DNA from: Actinomycetota bacterium
GTDB taxonomy: Bacteria; Actinomycetota; CADDZG01; WHSQ01
Assembly (NCBI GenBank): GCA_016781115.1
Contig: JADDQX010000102.1
Location: 1-7,930, forward strand
Direction: 5' to 3'
DNA length: 7,930 nt
The notes beneath the pieces are model-generated. The model saw only the letters and a list, made by a program, of their open reading frames with translations, was not told where the DNA came from and did no database searches. Shown in pieces: positions 1 to 4,517 of this stretch (position 1 is its first letter; the number at the start of each line of letters is the position of its first letter). The position numbers and the translations under genes are program-made.

Positions 1-248
1 CCGATCCCCAGCCCGAGCCCGACAACGCGCAGCCCGAGCCGCAGCCGAAGCCCGACCCCGAGCCGGAGCCGGACCGCGAGCCGAAGCCCGAGCCGCAGCC
101 GAAGCCCGATCGCGAGCCGGAGCCCGAGCGCCAGGACGACGCCGAGGAGGAGGAGGGCCCGCCGCCCCGGCCTCACGACGGTTGTGCTCCCGGACACCGC
201 AAAGGCCGCGGCAAAGGCCACGACAAGCACGACGACTCCAACTGCTAA
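1..248 (+). CDS. C-terminal fragment of a Pro/Glu/Lys-rich protein (5' end outside window)
   Basis: The reading frame is open from the left edge (first full codon at position 3) to a TAA at 246-248, giving about 81 residues. The first 45 or so residues alternate proline with charged or polar residues (PEPQPKP, PEPEPDREPKP), followed by an acidic run (DDAEEEE), a PPPRP stretch, and a Gly/Lys/His-rich basic end (GHRKGRGKGHDKHDD) that contains two cysteines, the second being the last residue. Such (XP)n tracts are usually extended, stiff linkers or wall-spanning segments in secreted or membrane-anchored proteins. The two flanking cysteines could form a disulfide, which would suit an extracytoplasmic location; that is inference. 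The codon pattern is consistent with real coding sequence because third positions are G/C throughout while the XP alternation is kept. The family and function cannot be recognised without the N-terminal part. Confidence 0.7.
   Translation, partial: DPQPEPDNAQPEPQPKPDPEPEPDREPKPEPQPKPDREPEPERQDDAEEEEGPPPRPHDGCAPGHRKGRGKGHDKHDDSNC
31..109 (+). repeat. Direct repeat inside the proline-rich tract
   Basis: The 25 bases at 31-55 recur exactly at 85-109, a period of 54 bp (18 codons). Both copies encode the same PEPQPKP-containing segment. The sequence between and after the copies is a degenerate version of the same CCG/GAG pattern. Because the period is a multiple of three, gain or loss of a unit would change linker length without a frameshift. 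Confidence 0.75.
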
Positions 249-282
249 CCCCTTCTGTCTGCACTGCGGCCCGTTAGGTCCG

Positions 283-300
283 GTTCTGGCGGGTCAGAAC
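283..300 (+). other. Small inverted repeat between the Pro-rich gene and lysC
   Basis: GTTCTG (283-288) and CAGAAC (295-300) are perfect complements separated by 6 bases. No T-tract follows, so this is a weak terminator candidate for the upstream gene. It could equally be an operator half-site pair, since it lies about 40 bp upstream of the proposed lysC -10 box. The rest of the 249-352 spacer shows nothing recognisable and is too short to hold a lysine riboswitch. Confidence 0.3.
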
Positions 301-340
301 GGAAAGGGCCCGGCTCCTCAGCTTTGGCTCGCCACCCCCT

Positions 341-352
341 TAGGCTGATTCC
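341..352 (+). promoter_or_regulatory. Putative -10 box for a leaderless lysC transcript
   Basis: TAGGCT at 341-346 fits the TANNNT actinobacterial -10 consensus and is followed by 6 bases before the ATG at 353. That spacing would put the transcription start on or next to the A of the start codon. No Shine-Dalgarno-like purine run lies in the 12 bases before the ATG, which supports a leaderless message. No good -35 box is seen at the expected distance. Confidence 0.45.
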
Positions 353-1636
353 ATGGCCCTGATCGTGCAGAAGTACGGCGGCACCTCCGTCGGAGATCCC
401 GACCGCATCAAGAGCGTTGCCGCGCGCATCGTCGCCGCAGCGGAGTCAGGGCAGCAGGTGTGCGTGGTGGTGTCCGCGATGGGGCAAACGACCGACCAGC
501 TCGTGGACATGGCTGCCCAGATCTCGCCGGCCCCCTACGCGCGGGAGCTCGACATGCTGTTGTCCGCCGGCGAGCGCATCTCGATGGCGCTCCTGTCCAT
601 GGCGATCATCGAGCTCGGGCGCGAGGCGATCTCGTTCACGGGATCCCAGGCCGGGATCGTCACCGACACGACGCACGGCAAGGCCCGGATCGTCGAGGTG
701 CGGGCGCGGCGGGTGATCGAGGCTCTCGAGGCCGGAAAGATCGTGATCGTCGCCGGCTTCCAAGGTGTGTCGACCGCGCTGGATGTGACCACCCTCGGAC
801 GCGGTGGCTCGGACACGACCGCGGTCGCGCTCGCCGCCGCGCTGAAGGCCGACGCGTGCGAGATCTATACCGACGTCAGCGGCGTCTACACCGCGGATCC
901 GCGCATAGTGCCGGAGGCGACGAAGCTGCACGCGGTGACCTACGAGGAGATGTTGGAACTGTCCGCGTCCGGCGCGAAGGTGCTGATGCTTCGGAGCGTC
1001 GAATACGCTCGAAACTACGGCGTAACGATCCACGTCCGCTCGTCCTTCACCGACGAGAAGGGGACCTGGATCAAGAAGGAGGATGAGCGCATGGAGCAAG
1101 CGATCATCTCCGGGATCGCTCACGACACCTCCGAAGCGAAGGTGACCGTTCTCGGGGTGCCCGACCGACCCGGCGTTGCCGCGCGGGTGTTCCGGCCGCT
1201 GGCCGACGAGGGCGTCAACGTCGACATGATCGTCCAGAACGCCTCCTCCGACGGACGCACCGACATCTTCTTCACGCTTCCGAAGGAGGACCTCCGGCGC
1301 GCGGAGCCGATCCTGCAGAAGGTGTCCTCCGAAGTGGGGGCCGAGGGCGTCTCGACCGATCCAGACATCGCCAAGGTCTCTTTGGTCGGCGCAGGCATGA
1401 AGACACATCCCGGCGTCGCCGCGAGCATGTTCGACGCCCTGGCGGACGCCGGCATCAATATCGAGATCATCTCGACCTCCTCGATCCGCGTCTCGTGCGT
1501 GGTGCGGGCGTCGGAGGTTGCGAAAGCGGTGCAGGTCATCCACGACAAGTTCGAGCTGTCCACGGCCGCGATCCGGCGCGAGATGCACCCCGTCACGGCC
1601 ACGGGGGAGTTCGAAGCGTTGAAGGACGCGCCGTGA
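353..1636 (+). CDS. lysC: Aspartate kinase (aspartokinase), alpha subunit with embedded beta subunit
   Basis: The 427-residue product phosphorylates L-aspartate to 4-phospho-L-aspartate with ATP, the first step toward lysine/diaminopimelate, threonine and methionine; it acts in the cytoplasm. The N-terminal amino acid kinase domain (about residues 1-240) begins with the diagnostic KYGGTSV at 7-13 and carries GRGGSDTT at 149-156 and a YTDVSGVYTADPR stretch near 180. Two ACT regulatory domains follow, about 265-335 (starting VLGVPDRPG) and 342-410 (VSLVGAGMKTHPG), as in the lysine- and/or threonine-inhibited monofunctional kinases of actinobacteria and Bacillus. The length matches the actinobacterial enzymes. 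The ATG at 353 is chosen because the conserved start falls immediately after it. The gene overlaps asd by four bases, so the two are almost certainly cotranscribed. It is also known as ask. The effector specificity cannot be read with certainty. Confidence 0.97.
   Translation: MALIVQKYGGTSVGDPDRIKSVAARIVAAAESGQQVCVVVSAMGQTTDQLVDMAAQISPAPYARELDMLLSAGERISMALLSMAIIELGREAISFTGSQAGIVTDTTHGKARIVEVRARRVIEALEAGKIVIVAGFQGVSTALDVTTLGRGGSDTTAVALAAALKADACEIYTDVSGVYTADPRIVPEATKLHAVTYEEMLELSASGAKVLMLRSVEYARNYGVTIHVRSSFTDEKGTWIKKEDERMEQAIISGIAHDTSEAKVTVLGVPDRPGVAARVFRPLADEGVNVDMIVQNASSDGRTDIFFTLPKEDLRRAEPILQKVSSEVGAEGVSTDPDIAKVSLVGAGMKTHPGVAASMFDALADAGINIEIISTSSIRVSCVVRASEVAKAVQVIHDKFELSTAAIRREMHPVTATGEFEALKDAP
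1076..1093 (+). promoter_or_regulatory. Internal ribosome binding site and ATG for the aspartokinase beta subunit
   Basis: AAGGAGG at 1076-1082 is a near-perfect Shine-Dalgarno sequence. It sits 8 bases before an in-frame ATG at 1091-1093, which is codon 247 of lysC. Translation from it gives a 181-residue protein (1091-1636) beginning MEQAIISGIAHD and consisting of the two ACT domains. In Corynebacterium glutamicum and Bacillus subtilis aspartokinase II, the same region is independently translated to give the beta subunit of an alpha2beta2 enzyme. An internal site better than the one at the main start is strong sequence support for the same arrangement here. Confidence 0.75.
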
Positions 1637-2661
1637 GGATCGCTCTCGTAGGAGCCACCGGCGCGGTCGGGACCGAGATCCTCCGCATCATGGAGCAGCG
1701 AGACTTCCCGCTCGACGAGCTGGTGCCGGTCGCATCGGCGCGCAGCGCGGGCCGGAAGCTCCCATTCCGTGACGCCTCGATCGAGGTGGTCGAGCTGACA
1801 TCCGACGTGTTCGACGGCATCGACATCGCGCTGTTCGACGTTCCCGACGAGGTGTCGGAGCGGTGGGCGGCCGTTGCGACGGAGCGGGGCGCGGTCGTGG
1901 TGGACAACTCGGCTGCGTGGCGGATGAACGACCAGGTGCCGCTCGTGGTCCCCGAGGTCAATCCCTCCGCGCTCGACGAGAGACCGCTGGACATCATCGC
2001 GAGCCCGAACTGCACGACGCTTGCGATGGTCGTGCCCCTCGCCGCTCTGCACCAACGGGCCGGGGTGAATCGCCTGATCCTCGCTTCCTATCAAGCGGTG
2101 TCGGGATCGGGCGTCGGCGGTATCGACGAGTTGTGGGACCAAACGCAGCGCGCGGCGAAGGAGCAGGAGAAGGTGCGCGAGGGTCTGGCTCGCGACCTCC
2201 TCGACCCGGGCGAGACGTTCAAGCACCCGATCGCGCTGAACGTGATCCCGCAGTGCGGCTCGGTGAAGGAACAGGGCTACACGAGCGAAGAGCTAAAGCT
2301 GTGTCACGAGACGCGCAAGATCATGGGCCTCCCCGACCTCCGAGCCACGGCGACCTGCGTTCGGGTGCCGGTTGTCATCGGCCACGGCGTGTCGGTGCAC
2401 GCGGAGTTCGATGAAGCCATCACGCCGGAACAGGCGCGTGACATCCTGCGGGAGGCGCCGGGTGTCGAGGTTCTAGACGAGCCGGGTGAGGCCGTGTACC
2501 CGACGCCGCTGATCGCCGCGGGGGAGGACCCTTGCTACGTCGGGCGCATCCGCCAAGATCTATTCGATCCCCGCGCTCTGGAGTTCTTCTGCGTTGCCGA
2601 CAATCTGCGCAAGGGGGCCGCACTCAACACGGTCCAGGTAGCAGAGCTCCTACTCACCTAA
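1633..2661 (+). CDS. asd: Aspartate-semialdehyde dehydrogenase
   Basis: The product is a 342-residue NADP-dependent enzyme that reduces 4-aspartyl phosphate to aspartate semialdehyde, the branch point for lysine/diaminopimelate and threonine/methionine. The GTG start at 1633 overlaps the lysC TGA (GTGA). It is preceded by GAAGGA at 1621-1626 with 6-base spacing and puts the Rossmann motif GATGAVG at residues 7-13, right at the N-terminus. An upstream in-frame ATG at 1495 would add 46 residues with no family resemblance, read out of frame inside lysC, so it is rejected. The catalytic cysteine is C127 in SPNCTT. The substrate-site segment YQAVSGSG is at 153-160, and the probable catalytic histidine is H251 in PVVIGHG. 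Length and motifs match the actinobacterial/Gram-positive Asd subgroup. Overlap with lysC implies translational coupling and balanced supply of the unstable phospho-intermediate. Confidence 0.97.
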   Translation: MRIALVGATGAVGTEILRIMEQRDFPLDELVPVASARSAGRKLPFRDASIEVVELTSDVFDGIDIALFDVPDEVSERWAAVATERGAVVVDNSAAWRMNDQVPLVVPEVNPSALDERPLDIIASPNCTTLAMVVPLAALHQRAGVNRLILASYQAVSGSGVGGIDELWDQTQRAAKEQEKVREGLARDLLDPGETFKHPIALNVIPQCGSVKEQGYTSEELKLCHETRKIMGLPDLRATATCVRVPVVIGHGVSVHAEFDEAITPEQARDILREAPGVEVLDEPGEAVYPTPLIAAGEDPCYVGRIRQDLFDPRALEFFCVADNLRKGAALNTVQVAELLLT

Positions 2662-2671
2662 CCCCAAGCTA

Positions 2672-2686
2672 GACCGCGCTGCGGTC
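2672..2686 (+). terminator. Small hairpin just after asd
   Basis: GACCGC (2672-2677) and GCGGTC (2681-2686) form a 6-bp perfect stem with a 3-base loop, starting 10 bases past the asd stop. No T-run follows. It may contribute to ending the lysC-asd message together with the larger stem downstream. Confidence 0.35.
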
Positions 2687-2735
2687 GCGCTCCGTCGATC
2701 GCAGCAGGCGGTCGGTGGCGCCCGGCCCTGGAATC

Positions 2736-2776
2736 GATGAGCGGGCGCGTCAGATGGAGCGACGCGCCCGCTCATC
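2736..2776. terminator. Perfect 16-bp hairpin between convergent genes (bidirectional terminator)
   Basis: GATGAGCGGGCGCGTC at 2736-2751 is exactly complementary to 2761-2776, with a 9-base loop. It lies between the convergent asd (ends 2661) and reductase (ends 2808, minus strand) genes, so the same stem can serve both transcripts. It lacks a T-tract on either side. U-tract-less stems are common as terminators in high-GC actinobacteria. The rest of 2662-2807 shows no other feature. Confidence 0.75.
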
Positions 2777-2807
2777 ACCACAGAACGGCCCGTGGAGCGG
2801 GTGCGAG

Positions 2808-3752
2808 CTACGGATCGAGCTCGGTCTCCGGGTCCGGCCCCGGCTCCGGAAACCCTGGCGCGGCCGAAGCGCCTCGCAGTGACATCGCGCACGCGATGCC
2901 CGCTATCGCTCCCTCGGACGCGGCGGCCTGAACGAGTTGCTCGCCGGGCGTGACGTCGCCCGCCGCGTAGACCCCTTCCACGGAGGTCTCTCCGTGCGGT
3001 CCCACCTGCACGTAGCCCATGTCGTCTAGCTCACAGCCGAGTTCTTTCGCGAGTTGGTTACGGGGTTTGTGCTTGATCGAGAAGAAGGCGCGCTGCGCAG
3101 GGATCATCCGGCCAGACTCCACGCTCGCAGCGGTCATCTTTCCGTCCTCCACGCAGAAGCCGGTCACACGCTCCTCTACGACCTCGATGTTGTGACGGCT
3201 GAGCGCGACCTCGCACCCGCGGTCTCCCTCGAACTCCTCGCCGTTCGTGACGAGCGTCACTCGTGCCCCCCACTCCAACAGGTCCAGCGCATAGCCCGCC
3301 GTGTGCTCGCCCCACCCGATGGCAAGCACGTCCAGGTCGGAGCTCTCGTACCCGTCGCAACACGAACAGTGGAAGATGTGCTCGCCGTAAAGCTCCATGA
3401 AGCCAGGGATGTCCGGCGTCACGTCCCTGACGCCACACGCGAGCATGATCCGGCGCGTCACCAGGTCGCCCTCGTCGGTCGAGACGCGGAACTCCCCGTC
3501 CGCGGCTACGACCTTCTGGACGTTCGTGCCGATCCGCCTGACGCTGTCGTAGCGATCAACGTCGGAGTGCGCGGCCCTCCTGATCTCCTCCGGGCTCCAC
3601 CCGTCGCTCCCGAGATAGCCGTGGGCGGCGCTGACGAAACGGTTGCGCGGCTCGTTGCCGTCGATGACGACGGTCCTGCGCCGATAGCGCCCGAGCCACA
3701 ACGCAGCCGCCAACCCCGCGGGCCCCCCACCCACGATCACGGCATCCTCCAC
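2808..3752 (-). CDS. Thioredoxin-reductase-like NAD(P)/FAD-dependent oxidoreductase
   Basis: The 314-residue protein is read from GTG (3752-3750) to TAG (2810-2808). The N-terminal FAD-binding GGGPAG is at residues 8-13, a redox-active CxxC as CSCC at C129-C132 (followed by DGYE), a second nucleotide-binding loop GWGEHTAG at 146-153, and the C-terminal FAD motif YAAGDV at 262-267. This is the order and size of low-molecular-weight thioredoxin reductases, which pass electrons from NAD(P)H through FAD to a disulfide substrate in the cytoplasm. After the second loop the sequence reads VTLVTNGEEF, not the HRRDxxR that binds the NADPH 2'-phosphate in classical TrxB, so cofactor and partner may differ; I therefore do not call it trxB. 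The last 24 residues are a Pro/Asp/Glu-rich tail. The start was placed at the residue just before the Rossmann strand; longer in-frame extensions run antisense to the neighbouring gene. It is transcribed divergently from the small secreted gene. Confidence 0.85.
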   Translation of the reverse strand: MEDAVIVGGGPAGLAAALWLGRYRRRTVVIDGNEPRNRFVSAAHGYLGSDGWSPEEIRRAAHSDVDRYDSVRRIGTNVQKVVAADGEFRVSTDEGDLVTRRIMLACGVRDVTPDIPGFMELYGEHIFHCSCCDGYESSDLDVLAIGWGEHTAGYALDLLEWGARVTLVTNGEEFEGDRGCEVALSRHNIEVVEERVTGFCVEDGKMTAASVESGRMIPAQRAFFSIKHKPRNQLAKELGCELDDMGYVQVGPHGETSVEGVYAAGDVTPGEQLVQAAASEGAIAGIACAMSLRGASAAPGFPEPGPDPETELDP

Positions 3753-3778
3753 AACCCCCCCGTTCTCTGCTAGCTGGA

Positions 3779-3808
3779 CTACGTCCCCACGTAGGTTTCC
3801 GACGTCGG
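3779..3808. promoter_or_regulatory. Two dyads in the divergent intergenic region (candidate operators)
   Basis: CTACGT (3779-3784) and ACGTAG (3789-3794) form a 6-bp inverted repeat around CCCC. Five bases later lies the 10-bp palindrome CCGACGTCGG (3799-3808). Both lie 27-56 bp upstream of the reductase start, where its promoter should be, and roughly 80-110 bp upstream of the secreted gene. They could be regulator binding sites shared by the divergent pair. No specific regulator can be named. Confidence 0.35.
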
Positions 3809-3875
3809 TTGCCGGTAAACCGCAGCAGCGCCGAAACTGTGGCGCAGGTCTCTGGCCCCCGGGCTCGGGCGCAGA

Positions 3876-3887
3876 TACATTAGATGG
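3876..3887 (+). promoter_or_regulatory. Putative -10 box for a leaderless secreted-protein transcript
   Basis: TACATT at 3876-3881 matches TANNNT and is followed by exactly 6 bases (AGATGG) before the ATG at 3888, the same geometry as at lysC. No Shine-Dalgarno sequence is present at a useful distance. A second ATG at 3884 is out of frame with the gene. No clear -35 box is seen. Confidence 0.5.
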
Positions 3888-4367
3888 ATGAAACTCCCAT
3901 TTCGCCCGGTCCCGGCAGGTGTCCTCGGGGCCCTCCTGTCTCTGTGCCTGACGGTCGGTGCGCTCGCTGCTCCCATCGTGATGTCGCACGACCGCAGCGA
4001 CAACTCGTACTCGTTCACCTACGACGCGGCCTCCGGAGAGATAGGTGACGCCAGCTCGGGCCTTCGTATCAGCCGGGGTGATTCGGTGACGTTCGTCATC
4101 TACATCCGCGAGAACGAAGACGCGGACGTAGGCGAGCGGTTGAGGGCGCAACTGAGGCTCGGGTTGAACAAGAACCAGGTCGTTCGCTACAACGGCTTCT
4201 TCTCGTTCGAGATCACCGACAGCACCGGCACCGTCGTATACCGGGACGAGGTGAGGAAACGCATCGTGTTGCGGCCGAGACCCGGTGAGCGTAGGGCTCG
4301 CCTCGGCTTCCTTTTCGACCTACCCAGCGGCAGCTACGACGCGAGGGGTTATTTCGAGCGGCCGTAG
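3888..4367 (+). CDS. Secreted protein of unknown function, beta-rich
   Basis: The product has 159 residues. Residues 1-27 or 1-28 are a clear Sec signal peptide: K2 and R6, a hydrophobic core from about 11 to 26, and ALAA before a proline. C20 sits in LSLC, which lacks the small residue required at -1 of a lipobox, so lipidation is unlikely. The mature part has no cysteine and reads as alternating hydrophobic strands (VTFVIYI, FFSFEITDSTGTVVYRDEV, RLGFLFDLPSGSYDARGYF), which suggests a single immunoglobulin-like beta-sandwich. The closing pattern of a D-x-x-G-x-V-V-Y-R strand, then pG, then L-P-S-G-S-Y-x-A-x-G-x-F, loosely recalls BsuPI-type proteinase inhibitor and related Ig-fold domains, but this is a visual resemblance only. 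It precedes a secreted metalloprotease on the same strand, separated by a terminator. I do not recognise the family. Confidence 0.85.
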   Translation: MKLPFRPVPAGVLGALLSLCLTVGALAAPIVMSHDRSDNSYSFTYDAASGEIGDASSGLRISRGDSVTFVIYIRENEDADVGERLRAQLRLGLNKNQVVRYNGFFSFEITDSTGTVVYRDEVRKRIVLRPRPGERRARLGFLFDLPSGSYDARGYFERP

Positions 4368-4380
4368 CCGCCGCTTTCTT
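4357..4380 (+). terminator. Rho-independent terminator overlapping the stop codon
   Basis: AGCGGC (4357-4362) pairs with GCCGCT (4370-4375) around a 7-base loop that contains the TAG stop. The stem runs directly into the pyrimidine/T-rich stretch TTTCTTCTTCCC from 4375. This is the most canonical terminator shape in the window and suggests the secreted gene is monocistronic. Confidence 0.6.
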
Positions 4381-4408
4381 CTTCCCTCACGCTCCGCCGC
4401 ACCTCGGT

Positions 4409-4433
4409 CACGAGGCGAATTGACCGCCTCGTG
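4409..4433. other. 9-bp inverted repeat upstream of the protease gene
   Basis: CACGAGGCG (4409-4417) is the exact complement of CGCCTCGTG (4425-4433), with a 7-base AT-richer spacer AATTGAC. It lies 42 bp past the stop of the secreted gene and about 85 bp before the protease ATG. It could be a second terminator stem without a T-tract, or an operator dyad for the protease promoter that should lie just downstream. Confidence 0.45.
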
Positions 4434-4487
4434 CTCCGGTCCGGTTGGAGGGTTGGGCGGTTGCGCGCCGAATCTCCACATCTAACG

Positions 4488-4510
4488 CATATTTCGCCTC
4501 GATGGGGGGA
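4488..4510 (+). promoter_or_regulatory. Candidate promoter -10 and ribosome binding site for the protease gene
   Basis: CATATT at 4488-4493 resembles a -10 box in the only AT-rich patch of this spacer; TTGCGC at 4461-4466 is a possible but over-distant -35. GGGGGGA at 4504-4510 is a purine-rich Shine-Dalgarno-like run 7 bases before the ATG at 4518. Unlike lysC and the small secreted gene, this gene appears to use a leadered message. Confidence 0.4.
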
Positions 4511-4517
4511 CCCGAAC

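Noticed and set aside
249..352. Possible lysine riboswitch upstream of lysC
   Set aside because: The spacer is about 100 bp, too short for the lysine aptamer, contains no matching conserved loops, and the transcript is probably leaderless.
446..1588. 380-codon open frame on the minus strand opposite lysC
   Set aside because: It is the usual antisense shadow of a high-GC gene; its product is rich in R, H, D, G and L with no recognisable motif, while the plus strand encodes an unmistakable aspartokinase.
1495..1632. Upstream in-frame ATG extension of asd
   Set aside because: The 46 extra residues are an out-of-frame reading of lysC with no Asd similarity. GTG 1633 has a proper ribosome binding site and starts right at the Rossmann strand.
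1120..2226. 368-codon minus-strand frame spanning the lysC/asd junction
   Set aside because: Antisense to two certain genes; composition is typical of a shadow frame and no domain is visible.
3054..3773. 239-codon plus-strand frame opposite the reductase
   Set aside because: Shadow frame; the minus strand carries all thioredoxin-reductase family motifs in order.
3753..4151. N-terminal extension of the reductase frame up to position 4151
   Set aside because: It would run antisense through the start and signal peptide of the secreted gene. The added 133 residues show no domain, and the FAD motif follows directly after GTG 3752.
4431..4517. 29-residue N-terminal extension of the protease from ATG 4431
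   Set aside because: The ATG lies inside an inverted repeat and lacks a ribosome binding site. The extension would bury the signal peptide, and ATG 4518 has a GGGGGGA at ideal spacing.
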